Source of the DNA: Nitrosomonas ureae
GTDB lineage: Bacteria; Pseudomonadota; Gammaproteobacteria; Burkholderiales; Nitrosomonadaceae
Assembly: GCF_001455205.1 (NCBI RefSeq)
Contig: NZ_CP013341.1
Location: forward strand, 3,243,821-3,307,820
Length of the DNA: 64,000 bases
Direction of reading: 5' to 3'
Below are positions 28,551-38,446 of this stretch, piece by piece. Each line of letters begins with the position of its first letter. Within the stretch, counting starts at the first letter, position 1. The position numbers were made by a program, and so were the translations under genes. A model generated the notes under the pieces. That model was not told the DNA's origin and made no database searches. It saw only the letters and a list, made by a program, of their open reading frames with translations.

Positions 28551-29513
28551 TTAATGCGGATCCTTATTCTCTAATTGGTGATTCATTTCTCGTTCATGCC
28601 GTTCGATAAACTCTTTCGTACCGTCTATTCCACGTAATTGCAAGACATAATTTCGCACTGCTGCTTCCACCAGAACAGCCAAATTACGACCCGCTGCAAC
28701 AGGAATAATTACCTTAGGGATATCAACATTCATGATTTTTTCAGTAAGATCACTAATCGGCAATCGCTCCAATAAACCAGAACCGGCTCCGCCACAATTT
28801 TGCAAATGTACAATCAGTTTCATATTTTTCCGCCGTCGCACTGCGGTTTCACCGAAAATTGTACGGATATTCAGCATACCTAATCCGCGCACTTCCAAAT
28901 AATCTCTCAACATTGGGGGACAGAGGCCTTCCAATGTTTCCGGGGCAATGCGTCGTAATTCAACGACATCATCCGCTACCAAGCCGTGGCCACGACTAAT
29001 CAATTCCAGAGCCAATTCACTTTTACCGACGCCACTTTCCCCTGTTATCAGCACCCCCACGCCCAGTACGTCTAGAAACACACCGTGCAAACTACAGGAC
29101 GGTGCCAACACGCTACTTAGATAAGTACGTATTAACCAGATTACTTCCAAGCCGGGAAAAGGTGAATGTAGCAGCGGAATATTGAATGTGCTGGCCATAT
29201 TGAAAATAGGTGCAGGCACTTCGGCATTATCCGCGACAATAATACAAGCCACGTTACTCTGTTGAGTAAGTTGATTAATCTTTTTCTCCAGAGAAGCGGC
29301 TTCCAGTTTTTTTAAATAATGAATCTCATCGATGCTAATTACTTGAATCCAGTCCGGATGAATAAAATTCAAATGGCCAATCATACCCTGACCCGATTGC
29401 GCAATCTTCTCATCACTCAATTCAATAGCGCCGCCATTTTGTCCTGCGATCCAGGTCAACTTAAGCTTTTCTTTCTTATCGTCAAAGAGTTGAGCAATAC
29501 TAATTCGCGACAT
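28551..29513 (-). CDS. hprK: HPr kinase/phosphorylase HprK
   Basis: Bifunctional enzyme that phosphorylates and dephosphorylates HPr on serine, here 320 residues from the chosen start. Walker A is GESGVGKS, and the HprK signature EVRGLGMLNIRTIFGE follows. The start ATG at 29513 (MSRISIAQLF) is preferred because an upstream extension would be unconserved and buried in ptsN, and it overlaps the ptsN 3' end by 14 bases. In proteobacteria without sugar PTS transporters it belongs to a regulatory PTS with PtsN. Confidence 0.95.
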   Translation of the reverse strand: MSRISIAQLFDDKKEKLKLTWIAGQNGGAIELSDEKIAQSGQGMIGHLNFIHPDWIQVISIDEIHYLKKLEAASLEKKINQLTQQSNVACIIVADNAEVPAPIFNMASTFNIPLLHSPFPGLEVIWLIRTYLSSVLAPSCSLHGVFLDVLGVGVLITGESGVGKSELALELISRGHGLVADDVVELRRIAPETLEGLCPPMLRDYLEVRGLGMLNIRTIFGETAVRRRKNMKLIVHLQNCGGAGSGLLERLPISDLTEKIMNVDIPKVIIPVAAGRNLAVLVEAAVRNYVLQLRGIDGTKEFIERHEREMNHQLENKDPH

Positions 29514-29982
29514 TCGGCTCCCAATCAACAATAAGTTTATGAATTGCTGCAGCGTCTCTGCAATGTAAGATACTTTCACGAAATGACTTATCACTAAACA
29601 TTTGCGCCAGCTCGCTTAAAATCTGCAGATGCTTGTCAGTCGCTTTTTCCGGAACCAGTAAAATACATGCGATATTAACCGGTAGACCATCAGGTGCATC
29701 AAAAGGCACCCCTTCTTTCATCGTCACCAAAGCCGCTACCGCTTCACGCAATCCCTTTATACGTCCATGCGGAATAGCTACACCTTGCCCCAGGCCAGTT
29801 GAACCAAGTTTCTCGCGTGCAAACAAACTATCAAAAACCTGACTACGGGCAATCTGATTTGTATTCTCAAACAATAAACCAGCTTGCTCAAAAACACGTT
29901 TTTTACTAGTAACATCTAAATCGACAATAACATTTGAAACGGATAACAGTTGTGAAATTTGATTCATAGGGAATAGAGTCAT
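29500..29982 (-). CDS. ptsN: PTS EIIA-Ntr protein PtsN
   Basis: Nitrogen-related regulatory phosphotransferase domain, 160 residues from the ATG at 29982. The phosphorylated histidine is in GVAIPHGRIKG, and the N-terminal NVIVDLDVTSKKRVFEQAG is typical of the family. A GGA motif lies about five bases before the ATG at 29982; an alternative in-frame start at 29967 gives MNQISQLL. It lies within the conserved rpoN-hpf-ptsN-hprK order. Confidence 0.94.
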   Translation of the reverse strand: MTLFPMNQISQLLSVSNVIVDLDVTSKKRVFEQAGLLFENTNQIARSQVFDSLFAREKLGSTGLGQGVAIPHGRIKGLREAVAALVTMKEGVPFDAPDGLPVNIACILLVPEKATDKHLQILSELAQMFSDKSFRESILHCRDAAAIHKLIVDWEPNVAN

Positions 29983-30088
29983 TTCATCCAAACGGTAGCA
30001 CAGAATGCAAGGTTTGAACGCAATTAATAGTGTTCACGAAAATACATTAATTCTATCTGGAGAAACTGGATACCTGAATCAGCTCGAA

Positions 30089-30412
30089 TTATCCGAAATC
30101 TTGATCTTTCAATGAACCATGATTCCGTCGTTCAAGGTTCTTTTCCTTATGCTTGAGAATTTGCCGGTCCAATTTATCCACCAAACTGTCTATAGATGCA
30201 TACATATCCTCACTGTCGGTTTCAACAAAAATATCTTTACCGCGCACATGTACATTTGCTTCAGCTTTTTGTTTAAGCTTTTCTACCGATAGAATGACGC
30301 TGACATCGATCACATGATCAAAATGACGTGTAACCTTGCTGATTTTTGAGGTCACATAATCTCGCATTGCATCAGTAATTTCTACATGGTTACCAGTAAG
30401 TTTAAGGTTCAT
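30089..30412 (-). CDS. hpf: Ribosome hibernation promoting factor (short HPF)
   Basis: A 107-residue ribosome-associated protein that stabilises inactive ribosomes in stationary phase. It begins MNLKLTGNHVEITDAMRDYV and has the VEKLKQKAEANVHVRGKDI strand pattern and DSEDMYASIDSLVDKLDRQI helix typical of short HPF. It lacks the C-terminal dimerisation domain of long HPF. The gene follows rpoN by 18 bases, the usual order. Confidence 0.96.
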   Translation of the reverse strand: MNLKLTGNHVEITDAMRDYVTSKISKVTRHFDHVIDVSVILSVEKLKQKAEANVHVRGKDIFVETDSEDMYASIDSLVDKLDRQILKHKEKNLERRNHGSLKDQDFG

Positions 30413-30430
30413 ATTTTTCCTTTATTCGAA

Positions 30431-31879
30431 TTAAATTGATTTACGAAGATTGGCTGCAGGAATCTGTAATGATTCCCGGTACTTCGCAATGGTACGACGC
30501 GCAACAACGATCCCTTGTTGTTCAAGAATAGTTGAAATTTTATTATCGCTGAGTGGTTTTTTTGAATTCTCTTCCTGTATCAATTGCTTGATTAATGCAC
30601 GAATGGCCGTAGCTGAACAAGCTCCTCCTGAATCGGTGGAAACATGACTTCCAAAAAAATATTTAAGCTCAAAAATACCCCGCGGAGTATACATATATTT
30701 TTGCGTCGTTACCCGGGATACTGTTGATTCATGCAAATTTAATGTTTCTGCAATTTCCCTTAGCACAAGCGGGCGCATCGCAACTTCTCCATGTTCAAAA
30801 AACTGCTGCTGACGTTCTACAATTACACCAGCAACTTTAAGGATAGTGCTTGAACGTTGCTGAACATTTTTAATAAGCCATTTCGCTTCATTCAACTGAC
30901 TTATGAGACCACGTGCAGAATGATGTTCTTGTTTCAATATATTAGCATATAGATGATTAATATTGAGACGTGGAATTGCGCTCATATTAAGATTCGCCAA
31001 CCAAACTCCATTTCTTTTTACAACTGTAATATCAGGAATAATGTAGCGTTCACTCTGGAAATTAAACTGAATACCAGGCTTAGGATTCAAATTGGTAATC
31101 AGTTTCTGGATAGCTTTTAGGGTTAGATCATCACATCCTAATAACTTTTTGACTTGCGCGAAATCATGTGACGCCAGAATCCCTAAATATTCTTGTACAA
31201 CTTTTATAGCCTGGGCGCGGTATGTCACTTCACCTGGTAATGCCTGCAGCTGCAATACTAAGCACTCCTTTAGATCACGCGCACCCACACCAGGTGGATC
31301 ATATTGCTGCAAGTGCATGAGCGCACTTTCCAAATCCTGCAAATCAATCCCCAGTTCTGCTGGTAGCAAATCCACCAGTTCACCCAAGTCCTGCAATAAA
31401 TAACCATCGTCATTCAAACTGTCAATCAACAACCCAATAATTTTTCTTTCATACTCGGAGATTGAGCTTAAGGACACTTGAAAATTCAAATGTCCTCGCA
31501 AACTTAGTGGCTTATCAGGAACCTGCAATGCTTCCCAATCATCATTCTCAAAGGTATTATGAGCAGAACTATTTTCTTGTAACCATTCAGAATCCGGTTC
31601 AAAATTTTCTTCCGATACAATATCGGCTTCAGATTCGCTCCCTTCGATTGAAGCACTTTCAGAATCTACGGAACGGGGAGATTCTACAGATTCAGATGAA
31701 TTATTCGCCTCAGATGAACTCCAGTCATCGCGCAATTCCAACAATGGATTTTCCTGCACAATACGCTCGATTTCTTGATTCAGCTCAAGTGTTGATAACT
31801 GTAGCAGTCGGATGGATTGCTGTAACTGAGGAGTTAGTTTCAGTTGCTGAGTCAGCTTGAGTTGGAGTGTTGGCTTCAT
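30431..31879 (-). CDS. rpoN: RNA polymerase sigma-54 factor RpoN
   Basis: Sigma factor for NtrC-type activated promoters. It has 482 residues: an N-terminal glutamine-rich activator region (LKLTQQLKLTPQLQQSIRLL), an acidic linker (about 50-120), the core-binding domain, an HTH and the RpoN box ARRTIAKYRE near the C-terminus. The length and all regions are complete. It lies between lptB and hpf. Confidence 0.98.
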   Translation of the reverse strand: MKPTLQLKLTQQLKLTPQLQQSIRLLQLSTLELNQEIERIVQENPLLELRDDWSSSEANNSSESVESPRSVDSESASIEGSESEADIVSEENFEPDSEWLQENSSAHNTFENDDWEALQVPDKPLSLRGHLNFQVSLSSISEYERKIIGLLIDSLNDDGYLLQDLGELVDLLPAELGIDLQDLESALMHLQQYDPPGVGARDLKECLVLQLQALPGEVTYRAQAIKVVQEYLGILASHDFAQVKKLLGCDDLTLKAIQKLITNLNPKPGIQFNFQSERYIIPDITVVKRNGVWLANLNMSAIPRLNINHLYANILKQEHHSARGLISQLNEAKWLIKNVQQRSSTILKVAGVIVERQQQFFEHGEVAMRPLVLREIAETLNLHESTVSRVTTQKYMYTPRGIFELKYFFGSHVSTDSGGACSATAIRALIKQLIQEENSKKPLSDNKISTILEQQGIVVARRTIAKYRESLQIPAANLRKSI

Positions 31880-31933
31880 AATCCCGAAAAAACAACTGTT
31901 ACTAATTGATGCAACATCAATCCCACCTTTTTC

Positions 31934-32656
31934 TTATAATCGGAAATGCTCTCCCAAATAAACTTCTCTGACCTTTTCATTATCTATGATTTCTTCCGAT
32001 CGACCTTTTGCCAGCACATGCCCTTCACTAATGATATAAGCCCGATCGCAAATCCCTAATGTTTCGCGGACATTATGATCGGTAATCAGCACACCGATTT
32101 TTCGCTCCTTAAGAAAGGCTATCACTTTCTGGATATCCAGAACCGCAATGGGATCAACCCCAGCAAAAGGCTCATCGAGCAAAATAAAACGAGGTTGCGA
32201 TGCCAAAGCACGAGCTATCTCAACTCGGCGGCGCTCACCTCCCGATAAACTAATAGCAGGATTATTACGCAAATGACTGATATGCAAATCGTGTAATAAG
32301 TCATCTAAATGCCTCTGTTTTGTATCTTCATCCAGGCTTTGCAACTCTAATACTGCGAGAACATTCTCTTCCACCGTCAAGCGCCGAAAAATAGATGCTT
32401 CCTGTGGCAAATAACTTAATCCCAGCTTTGCCCGCTGATGAATCTGCAACAGGCTTAAATCCTGATCATCCAAATAGATTCCACCGCCATCAAGAGGCAA
32501 TAGCCCAACAATCATATAAAAACAGGTTGTTTTTCCAGCACCATTGGGCCCAAGCAAACCAATCACCTCTCCGCTACTGAGTGAAAAGGAAACATCCTCC
32601 ACGACCGTACGCGACTTATACCGTTTTTTTAAATTATTTGCCTTTAACTCGCTCAT
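31934..32656 (-). CDS. lptB: LPS export ABC ATPase LptB
   Basis: ATPase that powers extraction of lipopolysaccharide from the inner membrane with LptFG. About 240 residues. Walker A is GPNGAGKT, the signature [15 protein letters not shown], and Walker B ends [11 protein letters not shown]. An in-frame ATG three codons upstream is also possible. The gene follows lptA closely and is followed by rpoN. Confidence 0.96.
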   Translation of the reverse strand: MSELKANNLKKRYKSRTVVEDVSFSLSSGEVIGLLGPNGAGKTTCFYMIVGLLPLDGGGIYLDDQDLSLLQIHQRAKLGLSYLPQEASIFRRLTVEENVLAVLELQSLDEDTKQRHLDDLLHDLHISHLRNNPAISLSGGERRRVEIARALASQPRFILLDEPFAGVDPIAVLDIQKVIAFLKERKIGVLITDHNVRETLGICDRAYIISEGHVLAKGRSEEIIDNEKVREVYLGEHFRL

Positions 32657-32695
32657 ACCATGCAATTACATCCGTATTTAACTGGGCAGCTTAAA

Positions 32696-33226
32696 CTATT
32701 CGGGTTTATTTTTAGGCTGAATGATTATCCGCACCCGTTTATCGGGTCCTGTCTCAACACCCCGTTCTTTACTGCCAATCACCTGAAAAAACTCACTATT
32801 CATATCGTAGGAAATATAATCGCCCAGCACTTCATCTTCACCGCGTATTAATCGCGCTTGACGAAATAATTCGATTTTTTCTGTTTTACTATCGTATTCA
32901 GCCCGCTCACTCCAACCCTCTACATACTCATTCATCCGATCACGTTTTTGACGGAAGCTGACAAGACTCCCCGTGGCGGTTGCATGCCGAAACCCTTGCG
33001 AATCTTCTTTCATAATTACTTTATCAGCATTAATACGTAAGGTTCCCTGCGTCAGGATTACATTTCCGGTAAAAATACTGATCCGTGTTCCCTCTTTGCG
33101 ATTCACATCCTCTACGGTTGCACGATCCGCTTCCAAATGAATGGGCTTCTCACGGTCACCGCGCTCAGCCCAAGCAGCAGAAATAGAGAATACACCCCAA
33201 AAACACATAGTTATCAGCAGTTTCAT
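32696..33226 (-). CDS. lptA: LPS transport periplasmic protein LptA
   Basis: Forms the periplasmic bridge that carries LPS to the outer membrane. It has 176 residues with an N-terminal signal peptide ending at about AWA (residue 20) and the OstA beta-jellyroll pattern, including EADRATVEDVNRKEGTRI and LTQGTLRINADKVIM. It lies 11 bases after lptC and 30-40 bases before lptB. Confidence 0.92.
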   Translation of the reverse strand: MKLLITMCFWGVFSISAAWAERGDREKPIHLEADRATVEDVNRKEGTRISIFTGNVILTQGTLRINADKVIMKEDSQGFRHATATGSLVSFRQKRDRMNEYVEGWSERAEYDSKTEKIELFRQARLIRGEDEVLGDYISYDMNSEFFQVIGSKERGVETGPDKRVRIIIQPKNKPE

Positions 33227-33237
33227 AATTTTATCAA

Positions 33238-33801
33238 TTAGTTATTAACAGCGCTTACTTTCGACAGTAGTTGTATCTTTCCAATGCGATTGTTGAACTC
33301 CAAGCCAGTCGCATGAATTATAGTATTCAATTTTGTAATGGTCACCGCCCGATCTGTCTTTACCAAATTTTCATCCGGCATGAGGTATAAAAAATCGGTA
33401 CTCAACGTTATTTTATTTTTGTCGTCATCAGCACCTCTCGTTGCTGATACATTTCCTGTCAAGTAAATATCTGCTCCTTTATTTTTTATCTCAGCTTGAT
33501 CAGCATGCAAGCGCATGAGAGGATTTCCCGGATCAATATTAATAAAATTTGTTTGCTCCAATTGAGTAACTTTTTCATCCAGATAATGAAGCAGTTTTTG
33601 CGCTGAAAATTCACGTTGAATGCCTTCATTATGATCCACTCGAATACCCGACAAATCTTCTACAATATAGTCTGGATTGAAGTAAGTATTATCATTTTTA
33701 TTTTTCTCAGGCGGCCTGGTTAATACATCTAACCATAATGTCAGCAAAATCAGGATAATGAAAAAAATTAAGGGTGAGCTAAAATAGGGTTGCTTACTCA
33801 T
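33238..33801 (-). CDS. lptC: LPS export protein LptC
   Basis: Bitopic inner-membrane protein (187 residues) that passes LPS from LptBFG to LptA. One membrane segment lies at about residues 8-27, followed by a periplasmic jellyroll with VEDLSGIRVDHNEGIQREF and RLHADQAEIKNKGADIYLTG. Sequence conservation is low, and assignment rests on topology and on the adjacent lptA and lptB. The usual upstream neighbours kdsD and kdsC are absent: the next gene, nadA, is divergent. Confidence 0.88.
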   Translation of the reverse strand: MSKQPYFSSPLIFFIILILLTLWLDVLTRPPEKNKNDNTYFNPDYIVEDLSGIRVDHNEGIQREFSAQKLLHYLDEKVTQLEQTNFINIDPGNPLMRLHADQAEIKNKGADIYLTGNVSATRGADDDKNKITLSTDFLYLMPDENLVKTDRAVTITKLNTIIHATGLEFNNRIGKIQLLSKVSAVNN

Positions 33802-34021
33802 TAAAAATTACTCGCGCTTAGTTCCAGAATTCTGAATATGGATTATCTCTATTATTAATTTTAATAACATACTCTTGCAAAATTATATCAGAACGCTAAT
33901 TCTCATTTAATGTATTGACTCTAGAAACTTTTACGCTAGAAACCCTCTAATTTGATCGATGGATCCACATATTCAAATAGAATGCTGTACATTACTTAAT
34001 AAATCTTTAGGAAAATACCAC

Positions 34022-35125
34022 ATGACAATGCCCAAAAGAGTATTTGAATTTGAGCAATATGATCAATTAGAGGACGAAATGTGCGCGCAGCGCATTATCG
34101 CAGCCAAAAAGAATCTAGGTAAGCGTGCCGTGATCCTGGCTCATCACTATCAGCGTGCGGATGTATATCGACATGCCGATCTGACGGGCGATTCCTTGAA
34201 ACTTTCTTTTCTGGCCGCTCAGACCGATGCCGATTATCTGGTATTTTGCGGGGTTCATTTTATGGCTGAAGTTGCGGATATACTCTCAAGCCCAGAACAA
34301 GTTGCAATTTTACCCGACTTGGCGGCCGGCTGCTCAATGGCAGATATGGCCAATCTCTCGAATGTCGAACGAGCATGGCGGGAAATCTCAGAAATTATAA
34401 ATCCTGACGAAACAATTACCCCCGTCACCTATATCAATTCTGCCGCCGATCTTAAAGCCTTTTGCGGCGAACACAATGGTATTGTTTGCACATCCAGCAA
34501 CGCCAGCAAAGTATTGCAATGGTCTTTTAAACAGCGAGAAAAGGTGCTGTTCTTTCCTGATCAGCATCTGGGCCGCTGGAGTGGACATCAGTTAGGCATT
34601 CCATTAGAAGAAATGCCCGTGTGGAATTTTGATGAACCTATGGGTGGATTAACTCCAGAGCAAATTACTAAGGCAAAGATTTTTTTGTGGAAGGGACATT
34701 GTTCCGTTCACCAGATGTTTCAACCACAGCATATTATCCGTTTTCGCAATCAATACCCCGACGGCATTGTCATTTCGCATCCGGAATGCAATTATGAAGT
34801 TTGCAAAGCTTCGGATTATGTCGGCTCAACCGAGTATATTATTAAAACCATCGCTGCAGCAAAAAGCGGGACGCGCTGGCTGGTTGGCACCGAATTGAAT
34901 CTGGTCAGCCGGATTACAGAAGAATTCAAATCCCAAGGTAAGATCGTTCAATTTATGTCACCCATGGTATGTATGTGCTCAACCATGGCACGAATTGATC
35001 CGCAGCATCTGGCCTGGACGTTAGAGAATCTGGTCAATGGCAATATCGTGAATCAGATCAAAGTACCTCTGGAAGAAGCAAAGCAAGCAAGATTAGCATT
35101 GGATAGAATGTTGAAGATTTCATAA
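34022..35125 (+). CDS. nadA: Quinolinate synthase NadA
   Basis: Iron-sulfur enzyme condensing iminoaspartate with dihydroxyacetone phosphate to quinolinate for NAD synthesis. About 367 residues from the ATG at 34022, which has an AGGA site nine bases upstream. An in-frame ATG at 33959 adds 21 unconserved residues. Landmarks are ILAHHYQRADVYRHADLTGD, DLAAGCSMAD, SHPECNYEVC and the cluster cysteines in MVCMCSTM. Confidence 0.96.
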   Translation: MTMPKRVFEFEQYDQLEDEMCAQRIIAAKKNLGKRAVILAHHYQRADVYRHADLTGDSLKLSFLAAQTDADYLVFCGVHFMAEVADILSSPEQVAILPDLAAGCSMADMANLSNVERAWREISEIINPDETITPVTYINSAADLKAFCGEHNGIVCTSSNASKVLQWSFKQREKVLFFPDQHLGRWSGHQLGIPLEEMPVWNFDEPMGGLTPEQITKAKIFLWKGHCSVHQMFQPQHIIRFRNQYPDGIVISHPECNYEVCKASDYVGSTEYIIKTIAAAKSGTRWLVGTELNLVSRITEEFKSQGKIVQFMSPMVCMCSTMARIDPQHLAWTLENLVNGNIVNQIKVPLEEAKQARLALDRMLKIS

Positions 35126-35197
35126 TCGTGCGTCCCAATATCGGTAGTATAAATCTGGAAACCCGATTGTTGCATTCACAACGAAGCTTATTCATCA

Positions 35198-36370
35198 ATG
35201 AAAGATATTGATTTTGTTGAAGGCAACCTCATTACTCTTTTGCATAATGGTGAGGAATATTTTCCTGAGCTAGAGGCCGCAATCGAAAAGGCGCAATTTG
35301 AAATACATATTGAAACGTATATTTTGGAATACGATGCCGTTGGCAGAAAGATCATAGCTGCTTTAAAACGCGCAGCACAACGTGACGTATCTGTACATCT
35401 GTTATTTGACGGATTTGGCTCACAAAACTTTCCCACGGCAGAAATAAAACCTATGCTGCAAGCCGGTATTAAGGTACTCATATTCCGTCCAGAATTTATA
35501 TTCTCAATGCCACGTCGTTACCGTCTGCGTCGAATGCACCGCAAATTGACACTTATCGACGCTCAAATCGCCTATATCGGTGGGATTAACATCATTGACG
35601 ATCAGGACAATCCCGAGAAATTGACACCACGCTTCGATTATGCAGTTGTTATTAAAGGGCCGTTATTGATTCAGATCCATAAGGCTGTGAAACATTTATG
35701 GATCCTAGTTGCATGGGCACACTTTAAGAAACGCTGGATCACTCCCAACACTATAAAACCGGCAAACAATTCTTGCGGAAACCAGAAAGCTGCGTTTGTT
35801 ATCCGCGATAATTGGCGCCATCGCCATGATATTGAGCACGCTTATCTGGAAGGTATTAATCAAGCAAATAATGAAATTATTATTGCCAACGCCTATTTCC
35901 TGCCTGGAAGAAAATTCAGTAATGCGTTGAAAAATGCTGCTCGAAGAGGTGTCAATGTCGAACTCTTATTGCAAGGTAGAATTGAATACCCTCTGCAACA
36001 TTATGCCACTCAGGCGTTATATGAGGATCTATTGCAAGCCGGCATAAAAATTTATGAATATAATCGCAGCTATCTACACGCCAAAGTAGCCGTTATTGAT
36101 CAATATTGGGCAATAGTAGGTTCATCCAATATTGATCCCTTCAGTTTACTTCTTGCACGCGAGGCCAATGTTTTCATTGCAGACCCTCAGTTCGCCAGCA
36201 AGCTGCGAACCAGCCTAAGAACTGCAATTTCACAAGAATCCACCTTAATCACATCAACAGACAAAAAAATTTTTTCCAGATGGAATTATGCAGTAAATTG
36301 GTTATGTTTCTATATCGTACGCTTGTTGCAAGGTATGCTAGGTTATGATCGGCATGACAGCAAACTATAA
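35198..36370 (+). CDS. clsB: Cardiolipin synthase B-type phospholipase D family protein
   Basis: A 390-residue PLD-superfamily enzyme that joins phospholipids to make cardiolipin in the inner membrane. Both HKD motifs are present: HRKLTLID near residue 111 and HAKVAVID near 300, each followed by a conserved G(G/S)xN motif (GGIN, GSSN). No N-terminal membrane segments are visible, which matches ClsB rather than ClsA. Confidence 0.92.
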   Translation: MKDIDFVEGNLITLLHNGEEYFPELEAAIEKAQFEIHIETYILEYDAVGRKIIAALKRAAQRDVSVHLLFDGFGSQNFPTAEIKPMLQAGIKVLIFRPEFIFSMPRRYRLRRMHRKLTLIDAQIAYIGGINIIDDQDNPEKLTPRFDYAVVIKGPLLIQIHKAVKHLWILVAWAHFKKRWITPNTIKPANNSCGNQKAAFVIRDNWRHRHDIEHAYLEGINQANNEIIIANAYFLPGRKFSNALKNAARRGVNVELLLQGRIEYPLQHYATQALYEDLLQAGIKIYEYNRSYLHAKVAVIDQYWAIVGSSNIDPFSLLLAREANVFIADPQFASKLRTSLRTAISQESTLITSTDKKIFSRWNYAVNWLCFYIVRLLQGMLGYDRHDSKL

Positions 36371-36423
36371 TTCCTTATCAATCCCATCAGCTCTCATTTG
36401 CATCTAACAATCAAATCACACGA

Positions 36424-37464
36424 ATGAAACATACACAGTACGCATTCACACAATCTGACTTATCTCCAGTACAACTGGATCAAATTACTGCAGCCGCTCA
36501 AATTTTGCGTACAGGGGGCATAGTAGCCTTTCCGACTGAGACTGTATATGGACTTGGCGCCGACGTGACAAATCCAGTCGCCATAGAGAAGATTTACAAA
36601 ATAAAGCAACGCCCTATCGATCATCCGCTGATCGTTCATATTGGCAATATTTCCCATCTTCACTATTGGGCACAAGCTATATCGGACTCAGCATGGAAAT
36701 TAGCCAATCACTTCTGGCCCGGACCTTTAACATTAATTCTACCGCGCAGCAATCGCATTCCTGATAGTGTTACCGGCGGGCAAGGCACCGTTGGGATCAG
36801 ATTCCCAGCGCATCCTGTTGCATTGGCTTTATTACGCGCATTAGGACCGGAAAAAGCCTTGGCAGCACCTTCTGCTAACCGTTTTGGACGCATTAGTCCA
36901 ACCTTGGCAGCGCATGTGCATCAAGAATTAGGCAGCACTGTTGATATGATTCTCGATGGCGGAGCTTGTAATGTAGGCTTGGAAAGCACCATTGTCAGCT
37001 TTCACGATGAAATACCGCAAATACTGCGGCCAGGCAGTATTACATTATTAGAACTTGAAGCAGCCTTAAATAACTCTGTCATTCTTGCACATCATATCAA
37101 TAATCAGTCAATCCGAACTTCTGGGTCATTACCAGCCCACTATGCGCCAATGACACCATTAAGGGTGTATTCGAATACACAAATATGGCAGCAGGCTTTT
37201 ATACTGGCTGAAAAGAATTTACGCGTCATGGTCATCACCTGGTCGAATACCAATAAACCGGAATTCTCAAATCAATTTATCGAGCAATTCTCCATGCCGG
37301 AAGATCCGGTCGCTTATGGTCGACAACTTTATGCTAAATTACGCCAGTTTGATCAAGCAGAATTTGATTATATGCTGATAGAATCACCTCCTGATCATCC
37401 CAACTGGTTAGCCATAGCGGACCGTTTGCAACGTGCCAGTTACCATTCACCTGACAACAACTGA
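36424..37464 (+). CDS. L-threonylcarbamoyladenylate synthase (Sua5 type)
   Basis: Makes threonylcarbamoyl-AMP from threonine, bicarbonate and ATP, the first step of t6A tRNA modification. It has 346 residues: an N-terminal YrdC/TsaC domain (IVAFPTETVYGLGAD, KQRPIDHPLIVHI, SANRFGRISPT) and a C-terminal Sua5 domain reached through the SGSLPAHYAP linker. This is the long Sua5 form rather than the short TsaC. Confidence 0.94.
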   Translation: MKHTQYAFTQSDLSPVQLDQITAAAQILRTGGIVAFPTETVYGLGADVTNPVAIEKIYKIKQRPIDHPLIVHIGNISHLHYWAQAISDSAWKLANHFWPGPLTLILPRSNRIPDSVTGGQGTVGIRFPAHPVALALLRALGPEKALAAPSANRFGRISPTLAAHVHQELGSTVDMILDGGACNVGLESTIVSFHDEIPQILRPGSITLLELEAALNNSVILAHHINNQSIRTSGSLPAHYAPMTPLRVYSNTQIWQQAFILAEKNLRVMVITWSNTNKPEFSNQFIEQFSMPEDPVAYGRQLYAKLRQFDQAEFDYMLIESPPDHPNWLAIADRLQRASYHSPDNN

Positions 37465-37478
37465 AATTAACCAAGAAA

Positions 37479-38249
37479 ATGAAAAATCAAAAAAAGTTGC
37501 AAGCTGTACTATTTGATGTTGATGGCACGCTTGCAGATACTGAGCAAGATGGCCATCGCGTTGCTTTCAATGCCGCATTTCAACAATTTAATCTCGATTG
37601 GAATTGGGATATTGATCTTTATGGTAAGCTATTAGAAATTACTGGCGGAAAAGAACGAATTCGCTATTTCATGGAAAATTTTGTCCCTTCCGAGCTCAAT
37701 AAAAACGATCTGACGAATTGGATTGCCAGTCTGCACAAAGCTAAAACCAAATACTTTGAATCACTGATGGAAACTGGCAATATTCCATTGCGTCCCGGTG
37801 TTGCACGGTTAATTCAAGAATTACGGCAGAAAAAAATAAAATTTGCAATCGCAACCACAACAACTATGGAAAATGTCACTTCCCTGCTTAAATCCACATT
37901 AGGTGAAGAATCAATTGACTGGTTTGACGTCATTGGTGCCGGCGACATTGTTCCATCGAAGAAACCGGCGCCCGATATATATCATTGGGTTCTCAATCAG
38001 CTTGATTTGCCTGCACAACAGTGTATCGCAATAGAAGATTCAGAAAATGGACTCAAATCAGCACGAGCCGCACTCCTCCCGACGCTGATCACGGTAAGCG
38101 GCTACACCCACCAACAACGCTTTGATGAGGCTGTTGCAGTTTTGTCTGATCTGGGTGAACCCTCAAAGCCATTGACTCAAATACAAGGCGTAACAATTAC
38201 TCAAGGATGGGTAGATTATGAAATACTCAATAATTTAATTAATCATTGA
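37479..38249 (+). CDS. HAD family phosphatase (CbbY-like)
   Basis: A 256-residue haloacid dehalogenase-type hydrolase. The nucleophile motif is FDVDGTLADTE, followed by a helical cap (about 20-100), ATTTTMEN (motif II), K in PSKKPAPDIY (motif III) and IEDSENGLKSA (motif IV). CbbY proteins remove the Calvin-cycle inhibitor xylulose-1,5-bisphosphate in autotrophs, which would suit an ammonia oxidiser, but substrate cannot be fixed from sequence alone and no cbb gene is near. It follows sua5 by 14 bases. Confidence 0.88.
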   Translation: MKNQKKLQAVLFDVDGTLADTEQDGHRVAFNAAFQQFNLDWNWDIDLYGKLLEITGGKERIRYFMENFVPSELNKNDLTNWIASLHKAKTKYFESLMETGNIPLRPGVARLIQELRQKKIKFAIATTTTMENVTSLLKSTLGEESIDWFDVIGAGDIVPSKKPAPDIYHWVLNQLDLPAQQCIAIEDSENGLKSARAALLPTLITVSGYTHQQRFDEAVAVLSDLGEPSKPLTQIQGVTITQGWVDYEILNNLINH

Positions 38250-38446
38250 ATTGCGATCACTATTGCTCAATCTATTTTTTATAAATAACGGGTTTAATCT
38301 TTTTAATTCATATAAAAATATGAATCTTCCTTATATCAAACTATGCTATAAAAAATCTGATTGTTATCCATGAGCACCCATAGGATTATGGTATAAACAT
38401 ATGAGGTAACGGATACTTTATTATCAATTAACATTGAGGCGGCATT

